A DNA stretch of 64,000 nt. Origin: Circinella umbellata. Lineage: Eukaryota; Mucoromycota; Mucoromycetes; Mucorales; Lichtheimiaceae. The position numbers were made by a program, and so were the translations under genes. Shown here in pieces: positions 41,101-52,258 of the stretch. Location: NCBI GenBank assembly GCA_025093555.1, contig JAIWNF010000061.1:1-64000 (forward strand). Direction: 5' to 3'. The notes under the pieces are model-generated. The model saw only the letters and a list, made by a program, of their open reading frames with translations. It was not told the origin of the DNA and made no database searches. The stretch's first letter is position 1. Each line of letters starts with the position of its first letter.

Positions 41101-42259
41101 GAATGTACGACGACAATATGTGTTTGAAGATTCATATCATCAATTGCTTGGTCGTACGGGTGATGAAATTAAGTATGGCAAACTTGGTGTACGGTTCTAT
41201 GACGAAGAAGGTGTGGATGCAGGAGGTGTTGCACGTGAATGGTTCTCAGTATTGGCTCGACAAATGTTTGATCCGAACTACGCCTTGTTCATTACATCAG
41301 CTGCTGATCGATTGACTTATCAACCCAACCGTGCATCTTCAGTGAACCCTGATCATTTGAGCTATCTCAAATTTGTTGGTAGAGTCATTGGTAAAGCCAT
41401 TTACGACGGACGACTATTGGATGCTTATTTTACACGGTCGTTCTACAAGCATATTTTAGGTCGTCAAGTGGATTATAAGGACGTCGAAGCTGTGGATCCA
41501 GAATATTACAAGTCACTTGTATGGATGCTCGAGAATGATATTACAGATGTAATTGATTTAACATTCAGTATTGAAACAGATGACTTTGGAACAACCAAAG
41601 TGATTGATTTAAAACCAGGGGGTCGAGATATTGAAGTGACTGAAGAAAACAAACGTGAATACGTATCCCTTGTTACTGAGCAAAAGTTGACGACGGCTAT
41701 CAAAGATCAAATCAACGCGTTCTTGCAAGGTTTCCATGATATTATTCCAGCCTCTTTAATTCAAATTTTCAATGAGCAAGAATTGGAACTATTGATTTCT
41801 GGTTTACCTGATATCGATATTGATGACTGGAAGAATAATACTGAATATCAAGGCGGTTATTCTACAGGAACACCTCAGGTACAATGGTTCTGGCGTGCCG
41901 TTCGTAGTTTTGATCAAGAAGAACGGGCAAAATTACTCCAATTTGCCACGGGCACATCCAAGGTACCATTGGAAGGATTTGCTCATTTACAAGGTTCAGG
42001 TGGTGTGCAGAAGTTCCAAATTCATAAAGACTTTGGTGGTGATAGTCGGTTACCGTCAGCTCACACATGGTAAGAATCGTATTATTTATTTTTGCATAAT
42101 TCACATGAAGTAGGGTTATTATAATAGAAATTATCTAATCAAACACATTTTTATAGTTTTAATCAAGTTGATCTTCCAGAATATGATTCATACGAAAGTC
42201 TTCGTTCAAATTTGTTTAAGGCCATTAGTGAATGTTCGACTGGTTTTGGATTTATATAG
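29109..42259 (+). CDS. TOM1: HECT E3 ubiquitin ligase of the TOM1/HUWE1 family, about 3855 aa
   Basis: Seventeen exons, all in phase: 29109-29150, 29274-29570, 29664-30267, 30390-30496, 30607-30754, 30851-30996, 31082-31192, 31285-31552, 31664-32283, 32396-32681, 32811-33386, 33485-37061, 37152-37296, 37360-37590, 37681-37942, 38025-42069 and 42157-42259. An N-terminal armadillo-like DUF908/DUF913 region (to about residue 1150) includes [20 protein letters not shown] and [18 protein letters not shown] domain lies near residue 1320 ([16 protein letters not shown]). There is a long Asp/Glu-rich stretch (about 2240-2470), then two ubiquitin-binding-type repeats near 2796-2860 ([16 protein letters not shown] and [16 protein letters not shown]). 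The C-terminal HECT domain (about 3495-3855) ends [16 protein letters not shown] with catalytic Cys 3822. The family ubiquitinates excess histones and ribosomal proteins and acts in mRNA export and protein quality control. It appears intact. Confidence 0.95.
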
Positions 42260-42809
42260 ATTGTCTTTTTTTTTGCTTTATTTTCACATAATTTCTTCTT
42301 CTTACCCTGCATCTCCCACTTTTTTTTTCTATTTTTTCAAACAAACTCCATCTTATAAAATACTTTAAAAAATTTTCAAAAAAAAAGCGTTGACTCTTCA
42401 GAATGTTGCAATCGACTTGACCTGCTGTTTTAATATATCTAATTCGTAACATGAAATGTACTGTTCTATAGCAAAGACTTTCGACAGCAGATATTGATAT
42501 TGATATGGATAAAGTGATAAAGTACAAGTTTACTGATTAGTACGTCAAAGAGCTAGACGACAAATAACGACCATAAGAAGCATATATGATACTGTAAATG
42601 AGCATATAAATGTAATGTTAGGCATACATTAATTGATGCTATTACTGTCATGTGCGACGGAAAATGATGCTCCGATACGTAAAACTAGGCAATTGTCTAA
42701 AAGATTGTTGTTATTAAGCAAAAAAAAGGAGAGATACGTAATTGAATTTAAATAATATTTATAATGTAGGGGTGATTTGTAAAGGTTATATATCATATTA
42801 TCCAGCATA
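42260..42809. other. TOM1 3' region
   Basis: AT-rich 3' UTR and spacer up to the TA-flanked element at 42810. No gene is seen. Confidence 0.4.
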
Positions 42810-43587
42810 AGGTGCATACATTTTAGAATCGAATTTTTTTCTGTCTATTTTCAATGGCCTATTAATAAACACAACTAAATCCAAAACAAAAACTAACCCA
42901 CAAAAATGAAAGTTATAACCATGGAGAACAATATTTGTGGATTAGTCTGTTTGGTTTTCACAGAAAATATTTTTTTTTGAGGCTCAAAGTTGGTGGGTGA
43001 TTTCCAACTTTGGCTGGGGATATTTTATGATCGAACCAAAGTTGAAACACTCGCAAATCTATGTAAAATAACGGGTATATATTTAACCGTATATGGATAT
43101 ATGGATATTGTCATTTAATACATAAAAATAGCACCATAAAATGGGAAGAGTAAAGAAAAGATGTAGAGCACAAAGCAAAGAAAAAAGATATGCTAGGCAA
43201 ATTTGTTTCTAAAAGTTAAAATGTTGAAGAAAAGAAGTACTAACTAAAATGTGATTATTCATTCAAATTCTTTACAAGAAAGCATTCATGGGTTTTTGGA
43301 TGCTGCTAGTAATATAAAAAATCTAGAAATTATTATAATATATGTTAATGATATATTGAATTATATTGTTCAGTAACGGATGCTATATAAATAATTGGAG
43401 TCATTAGAAGTTCTAAAATGATATAAATCTCACTATAGAGTTACTAAACAAGAGGTACATATAACCTTTCATCTAATATCCTATATCCCTCCATTACCTG
43501 ATAAAAAATTAGTATAGTGGCGGTGTTTTAAAAGAATAAAATTGAAACATTACTTATAAAAATTTCGATTCTAAAATGTATGCACCT
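42810..43587. mobile_element. 778 bp TA-flanked non-autonomous element (Tc1/mariner-like)
   Basis: The ends are AGGTGCATACATTTTAGAAT and its inverse, paired over about 25 bases, and each is flanked by TA. A TA duplication is the hallmark of Tc1/mariner-type insertion. The interior is AT-rich with no intact transposase. A short basic ORF near 43141-43211 (MGRVKKRCRAQSKEKRYARQ) may be a remnant. A minimal TA duplication is weak evidence alone; the paired ends carry the call. Confidence 0.6.
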
Positions 43588-44315
43588 TACTACCTATGCT
43601 GTTATTATATATACAAATATAAGCAATTATGAGCACTATTAAAGGCTTTTTAAGTCAAGTGTTTGCCATAAATTTACAACAGTGTCATATACAAGTTAAA
43701 ATCAAAGAAGCTTTATATACAATAAAGCATTGACGTGAATATGGCGTCTGAGATTTTTCAAATAGTGAAAAGATATGGTTTTTTTCAATTGGGATTGGTT
43801 AGCTCTATTTAGTTGCATTAAATAGAGCCAAAAGTATGTGAACTCGACAAAAGGTAATGATATATACGTTGACCTCGTTAAAGTCATTTTACGTATTCTT
43901 TTTTTCAGTTAAGTGATATTGGGGAGTAGACGTTAATAATGAGTATAAGCTAGTTCAATGGTTCATAAAATACCCAGACCCAAAAATATTGATCTTCAAG
44001 GATATATTGCAGTTAGTTCGTTTGATGAATCAGGTATTGATATAATAAAATACAACGCCAATTTTTCTTTTAGGATTCTTTATATATAGTGCATAACTGT
44101 TTATATATAGTGCATAACTGTTTATATATAGTGCATAACTGTTTATATATAGTGCATCTTTTATGACATAATGATATCTGAGTTTTTATGCACACTCTTG
44201 GGATGCATTTAATGTATGCAAAAAGTATTCTTTCCTCCCATCCATCTCTTTCTTTTCATTCAATATTTGTCATTTTATCATTTGTTTTAGAAGGTCTTAC
44301 GAGAATATTACAACA
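43588..44315. other. Spacer upstream of SDR1
   Basis: No gene is seen. It includes the 21 bp tandem repeat described separately, which ends about 160 bases before the SDR1 start. Confidence 0.4.
44079..44157. repeat. 21 bp tandem repeat, 3.75 copies
   Basis: The unit TTTATATATAGTGCATAACT(G) is perfectly repeated. Each copy holds a TATATA stretch and a GTGCAT motif, so it could influence SDR1 transcription. It has no spacers and is not a CRISPR. Confidence 0.9.
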
Positions 44316-45880
44316 ATGAATAGTCCTGACCCTTATAAATCGAAGGTTGCTGTGATAACGGGTGGAAGTCGTGGTATAGGGTATCACGTTGCCTCCGCTC
44401 TTATTGACAGAGGCACAAAAGTTGTTATCGGAAATCGTAATAATGAGGAAGGTCAAAAGATAGTCAAGGAATTTAACGAGAGGTATAAAAATATATTACA
44501 CGCGTTAATCAAAGAAAAAAATGTAATTTAAATTTTATCAAAATAAGGATTGGGAGCGAAGTTGCTGTATTTCTTGCTACTGATGTAACAAAATACGATG
44601 ATTTGAAGGCTCTTTTTGGATTGGCAGAGAAGTTATTTGGTGGCATTGATGTAAGTATTGCTTTATAAAAATTGCAGCAATGGCAATCAGATAGTAATTA
44701 TCATTACATAACTAATACTGTATAATAATTTTTAACAAGATTGCTATCATGAATGCTGGTACCGTCGGGAACAATAATATACTTGGTGCATTTTCACCAC
44801 TAGATGGTAGTATATACAACCAAAGCATTGTGTAGAGAATAATTTATAGATAGAGAAAGAATGATATGCTGGCGGGACAAATACACAGCTACTATAGAAA
44901 CCAAATTGAATACTTCTCCATATTTGCATGTATGCTTTTTTTTCAATCAGATAAAAACGATATGCTGATACAAGAAATAAACGTCGGCGGAGTTATAAAG
45001 GGAAATAAGATCGCTTTGCTTTACATGGCTAAACAAGGAAAAGGTGGCGTGATTATCAATACGTCGTCTACTTCAGGTAAAAACATAGCTGTTATATGTA
45101 TTTATTAGAATAGAGTATTTAAGTTAAGTGAAGGACATATCATAACAATAAAACGTTATAGGTTTACGTTCGTCAAGGTAATCTTATTTTTTTATACGTA
45201 TTCCAACAAAAGTAAATTTTAGAATTAATATTTATCAAAATACTTTCATTCACCTGTACATATCTACCATAGAAATTTATGCCATTATAATGCCTCTAAA
45301 TTTGCCGTGAATGGTTGGACACGTGGCTTAAGCAAAGATCTAAAGAGCTCACTGAATATTCGGGTAAATGCAGTTTGCCCAACCTATGTGGAAACTGATA
45401 TTCTCCATAATCTTCCAAACGATCCTTCGTCTCGTAAACTTGTTGAACTTTCAGCTAAAGCATCAATGAAAAACTGCGTTAGTGCCTTTCTACGAATTAT
45501 TGAAGATTCAAAAATTAATGGTATATATTAATCATGAGCATAGAGTGAAACATAATAATGTAGCTTTCTCATTTCTACTCTCATTTTTTTCTATTTAAAA
45601 GGTGAAACGGTATGTGTATGGCCGGATCCAATTGGTGTTAGAATCGAACCCGGATTCGAAAAACCTGGTAAATGTAAAAAAAAAAAAAAAAGAGAGAAGC
45701 CACTATAATGTGGCATCATAATTTATCTATTTTACGTATACAATGCTAACATCCATTTTATTATCTAAAGAATCGTCTATTTCAAGAGAACTTGCTGAGT
45801 TCGCTCCTGAATTTGAAAAAATACAAGATAAACTAAACAAGGAGAAAGTAATTGAAGCTATTAAACGTGCTGGAATTTAA
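44316..45880 (+). CDS. Short-chain dehydrogenase/reductase SDR1 (15-PGDH-like)
   Basis: Exons: 44316-44482, 44548-44650, 44740-44806, 44951-45076, 45162-45177, 45273-45520, 45602-45667 and 45771-45880. Classical SDR motifs: VAVITGGSRGIGYHVAS (dinucleotide binding), IAIMNAGT (NAG), VIINTSSTS (catalytic Ser region) and YNASKFAVNGW (Tyr-x-x-x-Lys). Strand 2 ends VVIGNRNN, with Asn-Arg instead of an acidic residue, which in classical SDRs favours NADP(H). NVGGVIKGNKIALLYMAKQG resembles the 15-hydroxyprostaglandin dehydrogenase subgroup. The C-terminus is IEAIKRAGI. About 300 residues. It is first in a five-gene tandem array, with a 16-base microexon (exon 5). The substrate is unknown; a hydroxy-lipid or secondary alcohol is possible. 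Confidence 0.9.
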
Positions 45881-46684
45881 CATCTTTATTATTTAGAAAG
45901 ATATATAATTGATCGAATGACCGGTATTATGTTACTTTCCTACCTAAAACAGCATGACTTTTCAAATAAACACATCATAGATTTTTTAATATGCTTGAGT
46001 GTATGCATATAAAAGTATATTTTGTTCTGGGTTTAAAAAATCCCTGATAATATATTAGTCGTCTCCCTCACACAGGATGGTCTTTATGGAATTCATAATG
46101 CACCGCAAGAAAGCGTTCGCATGTACATAGGCCTGGATCAATGCTAGACTTTCATTTAGTCAAACAATAGTCTTTAGCTTGTAAATAATGATACAATATA
46201 CTTAGTTATATTATACATATCATTATATCATTGACTTTTGAACATTTCCACATATCATATTTTCTAATATTTTACTATATGGCACGTTTGATAAAGCTTA
46301 TAGTACACTATTATAAACTACTGCTATTTTACATACTCTTATTATCATACATTTCTGATTTCCTATGGTATATTAGGTTTCACGTGCGAGTTCAGTATTT
46401 GTTAGCCAGTATGTAGTGATTTACATACACGTAGAAGCATTAAATAGTATCTTGAGCATTTGAAGAACATACTCTTCGTTACAATACCTAGGAGCCTACC
46501 TTAAATCCAATTTTCCTTGTACTAGTTTCTTTCGAGATAGAAATTTAATCTGTTATATTAAGTATGTTATCTTACCTATTTATCTCAGATCAAATAAGAA
46601 GACATGAACAGCAGGCCTCAACTATAAAAAAAATTGAGCAAAATCACATAATGACGCTATGTGCCCCATCAACTTAAAATAAAA

Positions 46685-46922
46685 CACCACGGGAAATTTT
46701 TGGCACATTTGGTACATTTGGCACATTTGGCACATCCAAAGTTTCCAAATAAAGGTTTATTGGCACATTTGGCACATTTGGCACAAAAGTTTTGATAAAA
46801 AAGGAAAAGGGGTCTAAAATTTTTTATTTATTGTAAGAGGGGAAGGGAATAGTGGGAAGATTCTGAGGGTGTCGAATTCTATTTCCCAAATGTGCCAAAT
46901 GTGCCAAAGGTTTCCCATGGTG
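46685..46922. mobile_element. About 240 bp MITE with TTTGGCACA iterations
   Basis: The ends CACCACGGGAAA and TTTCCCATGGTG pair as inverted repeats. Inside both ends are direct TTTGGCACA units (or the inverse TGTGCCAAA), seven or more in total, between 46700 and 46910. The target duplication is unclear because the flanks are A-rich. It has no coding capacity. Confidence 0.6.
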
Positions 46923-47559
46923 AAAGAATAAAAGAATAAAAGAGAAATATCGTGGCCTATCACAATATACTTCAGAATAATGGTTACAGTAATTTTTTAT
47001 ATATTAATGAATAATCCCAAGTACCCGACTCTAACATTTATCGTCTACATCATTTAATTAAACAAGCCCCGTGACTTACAGAATTGAGATATAAAAATAC
47101 GTCGTTGTAAAAACCATTGTTGAAGGACAACAGCAATTGCAATTTCCAAAGATATATAACAAAGTCTCAAAAAATTTTACCTTGTCTGATTGTATTTCCT
47201 ATTCTTGTCAAAATAACCAAATATCACAAAATCATTGAAAACCAAATAAAGTCTACATATAACTTGAATACAAAATTCAGTGCTCCCATAAACATATTGA
47301 ATAGTAACCTTAAAAAATATTCCAGTTTAGATGTTTTGGCTTTACTTTTATGGTAAATCCGAAATGTTTGGGGTCCTCTTTGATTGCTTACTTTCAGAGA
47401 ATCTTGATAACCCCCAACACCCCAGAGGTTTTTCATAGTGAATCTTTGATCCATATACAGCCTAAATATAACCTCTCTGTTAATTGTTTTAGTGATAAAT
47501 AAAAATGGGTCGCGTGCTCATGCGTTTGTTGGGTACTGGTCTGTGTGAAGAAAAAAAAA

Positions 47560-47580
47560 GATATAAATAGTCGAGAAATA
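47560..47580 (+). promoter_or_regulatory. TATA-type promoter block of SDR2
   Basis: GATATAAATAGTCGAGAAAT lies 69 bases before the SDR2 ATG and is repeated before SDR3 at the same distance. Confidence 0.55.
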
Positions 47581-47628
47581 GTCGAAATTTTATTTATTTT
47601 TTCTTTCGGTTTTGGTAATAAGTATATT

Positions 47629-49169
47629 ATGACAGCTGACAGTAGTGACCCCTATAAATCAAAAATTGCAGTAATAACAGGCGGTAGTCGTGGTATTGGA
47701 TATCATATCTCTTCTGCTCTTGTTGATCGAGGTACCAAAGTTGTCATCGGTAGTCGTAATGAGAAACAAGGTCAAAAAGTAGCAAAGGAATTTAATGAAA
47801 GGTATTCCAATATACAGGATATATATAATCAGACTTTTCAAATACTGTAGTACTGCATATGTAATATCTAAAATATTATTATTCTTTTAAAAGGCATGGA
47901 AGTGATGTCGCTGTTTTTCTTCGTACGGATGTATCTAAATACGATGATTTGAAGGCTCTTTTTGCATTGGCAGAAAGCAAATTCGGTGGTGTTGATGTAA
48001 GCAGCTCTTGCCCTATACTTAATGATATATAAAAGTCATCATTTCCTTATAAGATATAGTATTGATAACCAACACTTGTGTATATTTGACATACTTAAGA
48101 TTGCTATTATGAACGCCGGTGTTGTTGGGGACAAGAACACATGCGGTGCATTTTCACCACTTGATGGTAATCAGGGTGTTTCGGCAGCAAAAAAAAGCAT
48201 AATCGCTTTAGTAACAAAATGATAGATTAGCTGATAATAACACTTTTTTGTTAGATGGGAATGATATGTCGATCCAAAATATCAACATTGGTGGCGTGAT
48301 TAAAGGAAATAAAGTTGCTTTACTTCATATGGCTAAGCAAAATAAGGGTGGTGTCATTGTTAATACATCTTCTATGGCAGGTATATATTATAAATTAGTG
48401 TTTTTATGTACTACGTATGAAAATAATAATAATAATAATAATTAATTATAGGTCTTTATCCGACGAAGTAAGTGTTATTTCATCAAGTGAAGTAGCAGTC
48501 TATAAAGTTTAATATAATGAAAACTGACTTTACCGACGATTAAATGCTATACAGAGGAACTCCGCAGTACAATGCATCCAAGTCTGCTGTAAATGGTTGG
48601 ACAGCAGCATTGAATTTAGATGTATACAGTGCACTAAATATACGAGTGAATGCTGTATCCCCATGCTATGTGGAAACTGATATACTTAATGATTTACCAG
48701 ATGATTTTTCAACGCGTAAAATGGTTGAGCTTTCAAGCAAATCATCAATGGAGAACTGCGTTTCGGCATTTTTGCATATCATCGAAGATTCAAGTATTAA
48801 TGGTACAAATATATTATCAAGTTGAATAGACAAACGAAAAGTAGTACAACATGTTATTTACATATTCTATATGCTAGGTGAAATACTGGGCGTATGGCCA
48901 GAACCTTTAGGTTTTCGAATTGAGCCTAAGCTCCCAATGCATCCTGGTGAGTGTTATATTCATATACAGTAATGGAATGAGTAGTGATAATGGTCCAATG
49001 GATGCAATTGTCACCGTGTTCTTCAAAATGCTAACACTATCCTTTTTTCTTTCATTAAGAATTGGTGCCTTCAAAAGAAATACTTGATTATGTACCAGAA
49101 TACAGTGAAGCACAAGATAAAATGACCAAGGAGAAAGCAGCTGAAGCCATCAAACGTGCTGGTATTTAA
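47629..49169 (+). CDS. Short-chain dehydrogenase/reductase SDR2 (15-PGDH-like), 303 aa
   Basis: Exons: 47629-47801, 47894-47996, 48100-48166, 48255-48380, 48453-48468, 48555-48802, 48878-48946 and 49060-49169. Total 912 bases, in phase throughout. Motifs: IAVITGGSRGIGYHISS, VVIGSRNEKQG (Ser-Arg, NADP-type), IAIMNAGV, IVNTSSMAG, YNASKSAVNGW and NAVSPCYVETDIL. The C-terminus is AAEAIKRAGI. The eight-exon structure, including a 16-base microexon and the same phases, matches SDR1. It is nearest in sequence to SDR3, the broken neighbour. All catalytic residues are present, so an active cytosolic oxidoreductase is expected. The substrate is unknown. Confidence 0.92.
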
Positions 49170-49687
49170 GGGCAACATTATTACACAAACCAGAAATACT
49201 AACATTTTCTGTTAACTGAAAAGTGTATTATTGCTTTTATTAATAAGATATATTATTTTAAATAAACTACATTTGTGTTTCTTGGTGTTTGGTTCTGCTT
49301 GTTTCGCAAATATATATAAAATGAATATTCTTCTTGAGGAAAGAAATACGTCGATAAATGAATCATAATATAAAATTTCAACGCAATTGAAATCCCATTA
49401 ATTTATCCAATTGGTCAAATTAAATTAACAATTACTTCCCACATTAAAAGACTACCTCATTTTTATTTTTTGAAGAAGGTTTGACTCGACTTCGCACCGA
49501 CTCGGTATGTAGGAATACTGCACATAGATATAGATGTTGTATATAATAATATAGGTTAGCAATTGAAGGAGCCGTGGCTCAGCATTGTTTCTCAGGATTT
49601 TGCAACATTTGGTCATTTTCACAAATAAAGAGTTAACTACTGATAGGGAGGGTAGAATATACACATACGTAATATTAAAGCACTTTA

Positions 49688-49923
49688 CAGTGCCTCCGCT
49701 CCCAAAATTAAGGTTTGTGTCTGTATCAAGTTATTCTTGCTTTTTATCCTCCGCAGCTACACGATCAACCACATCATGACTGAATAGGTATCAAAAATTT
49801 AAAAAGTCTTTCAAATACCTTTGGTAATAACAAAAAATGAAATTTTGAATTGATCCAAGCACGAACTTTGGAAATAACAACACAAAGCGAGCATTGGGCG
49901 GAAATTTGGAAGTGGAGGCACAG
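49688..49923. mobile_element. 236 bp TA-flanked MITE with CAGTGCCTCC ends
   Basis: The left end CAGTGCCTCCGCTCCCAAA pairs with the right end TTTGGAAGTGGAGGCACAG, and each is followed outward by TA. Ends starting CAGT with a TA duplication fit the Tc1/mariner-pogo superfamily. It is non-autonomous with no ORF. Confidence 0.7.
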
Positions 49924-50618
49924 TATTGATGTAGGAGGGCTAATTACCGCGTAGACATAGTCATGTTGCTTTAAAAACAAAAACGAAATAAGTTATTAAA
50001 AATCATCATTTGTTCTTCAGTATTTTGTCCCTGCTCAGGTCTGACATAAGTTGTTGAATTGGTGGAAAGGTTAGTAAGATTTATTTTTTATCACTACATA
50101 TCATTCTAGTACATAATCAAAATATATAGAAATCACACTACTAACAGATCATAAAAAGAAAAAAAAGGGTTGTCATACGTGAAAATAATAGTGCGCTTTT
50201 ATTTATTTTTTACAACGTCTCTGTTCTTCAAAACTGTAATCTACTACAACATAGAAGAAAATAATGCAGTGGTCTGGCCAGCATGCTTTCCAACAAGAGT
50301 CATTTAATTCAACTTAATCGTTTTTCGTACTAATAATCTACAACTAGTTTTGAATAGCCTGTTCAATAACTTTATTTACATATTTAAAGATATGCTGCAT
50401 ACGTAGAAAGAAAAAGAATATAGAATAATACAACAGAGGATGAGTAAATATTATTATAACAAAGTTATTGGTAAATAAGTCCTAGAAACATATAAATTAC
50501 ACCTTTTAAAGCTAGCTTCTTTTACTTTTAGCTTGACTGATAAAATAAAGATTGATTGTGTGAATGGGGCTGAGTAGGTTCCTAGTTTAGATGTAATTCT
50601 CTAGTGAAGAAAAGAAAA

Positions 50619-50639
50619 GATATAAATAGTCGAGAAATA
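50619..50639 (+). promoter_or_regulatory. TATA-type promoter block of SDR3 (duplicate)
   Basis: The same GATATAAATAGTCGAGAAAT block as SDR2, 68 bases before the ATG. A conserved TTTCTTTCGGTTT lies further downstream. Confidence 0.5.
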
Positions 50640-50686
50640 ATCGATTAAAAAAATTTTTTTCTTTCGGTTTCGGTAGCAAGTATAAT

Positions 50687-52258
50687 ATGACAGCTGATAG
50701 TACCGACCCTTATAATCCAAAAATTGCGGTATTAATAGGTGATAGTCGTGGTATTGGCTATCATATCTCTTCTACTCTTGTTGATCGAGGTATCAAAATT
50801 GTTATTGGTAGTCGCAATGAGAAACAAGGTCAAAAAGTAGCAAAGGAATTTAACGAAAGGTATTCCAATGTACAGGATATATATTAGCAAACTTTTTAAA
50901 TAATGTAGTGCTGCGTATGTTATATCTAAAATAATATTATTATTTTAAAAAGACTTGGAAATGAAGTTTCTGTATTTCTTCGTACAGATGTAACTAAATA
51001 CGATGATTTGAAGGCTCTTTTTGCATTGGCAGAAAGCAAATTCGGTGGTGTTGATGTAAGCAGCTTTTGCCCTATACGTAATGATATATAAAAGTCTTCA
51101 TTTCCTTATAAGATATAATATTAATAACTACCACTTGTGTATATTTGACATACTTAAGATTGCTATTATGAACGCTGGTATTGTTGGGGATAAGAACACA
51201 TGCGGCGCATTTTTACCACTTGATGGTAATCAGGGTGTTTCAGCAGCAAAAAAAAACATTATCGCTTTAGTAACGAAATGGTAGATTAGTTGACAGTAAC
51301 ACTTTTTTTGTTAGATGAGAATGATATGTCGATTCAAAAAATCAGCGTGGGTGGCGTGATTAAAGGAAATTAAGTTGCTTTACTTCATATGGCTAAGCAA
51401 GATAAGGGTGGTGTCATTATTAATACATCTTCTATGGCAGGTAAATGTTACTGTATAGTTTTGTTTCCTTTATTTACGTATTACGTATAAAAATAATGAT
51501 ACATACTAAATAGTATTAATATATATGATAATGTGTAATTAATAATAACGTATACTAAAAACAAAAACAAAAAATTAACTCTTCACTCTTATGCAGTCAG
51601 GTACATTTTTGATTAGATATATTATCGTATTATAAAAGATATAATGAGAATCGACCAATGCTTTGAAATTGTTTTTTATATAGAGGAATTCCTCATTACA
51701 ATGCCTTTAAGTCTGCCGTCAAAAGTTGGACAGAAGCATTAAATGCAGATTTGTATATCGCACTCAATATACGTGTGAATGCAATCTGCCCGTGGTATGT
51801 GGATACTGACATATTAAATGATTTACCAGATAATGCTTCAAGCCGTGTTTCGACATTTTTACATATTATTGAAAATACAAAGATTAATGGTAAAAAACGA
51901 TTCTAGTTTAGCGGATATAAAAAAGGAAATATGTAATTCTATTTACATATCATGTGGTAGGTGAAACACCGAGTGTATGGTCAGAACCTTCAGGTTTTCG
52001 AATTGAAGGAACCTATGCTTCCAATGCATCCAGGTGAGAATTATATTTATATACAGTAATGAAATGAGCAGTGATAATGGTCCAATCTTGGTTACATTTG
52101 TCACCGTGTTCTTTAAAATGCTAACATTGTCTTTTTTCTTTTATTAAGAATTGGTGCCTTCAAAAGAAATACTTGATTTTGTGCCAGAATTCAGTGAAGC
52201 ACAAGATAAAACGAATAAGAAAAATGCAGCGGAAGCGACCAGGCGTGGCGGGATTTAA
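50687..52258 (+). pseudogene. SDR3, inactivated copy of the SDR2 gene
   Basis: It aligns exon by exon with SDR2: MTADSTDPYNPKIAVLIG start, VIGSRNEKQG, FLRTDVTKYDDLKALFALAE, IAIMNAGI, and tail LVPSKEILDFVPEFSEAQD. Several lesions are visible. The glycine motif is IGDSRGIG instead of TGGSRGIG. Exon 4 has TAA at 51371-51373. The 16-base microexon expected near 51590 cannot be found. Exon 6 lacks about 12 codons (the MVELSSKSSMENC segment). The catalytic Tyr and Lys remain (YNAFKSAV). The gene cannot make an active enzyme. It probably arose by tandem duplication including the promoter. Confidence 0.88.

Larger units (their letters stand above)
45881..47628. other. Spacer between SDR1 and SDR2
   Basis: No gene is seen. 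It contains the small MITE at 46685-46922. Short ORFs such as that near 46231-46416 are hydrophobic AT-rich noise. Confidence 0.4.
49170..50686. other. Spacer between SDR2 and SDR3
   Basis: No gene is seen. It contains a TA-flanked MITE at 49688-49923 and, near its end, the SDR3 copy of the promoter block. Confidence 0.4.

Noticed and set aside
44079..44157. Possible CRISPR-like array
   Set aside because: Copies are contiguous without spacers, AT-rich, in a eukaryotic nuclear context.
45771..45880. Apparent frameshift in the last SDR1 exon
   Set aside because: Recount gives 110 bases, the same as the last exon of SDR2, SDR4 and SDR5, and a conserved C-terminus in frame.
49560..49640. Possible tRNA near GAGCCGTGGCTCAGC
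   Set aside because: No matching acceptor stem, T-arm or anticodon loop could be drawn around it.
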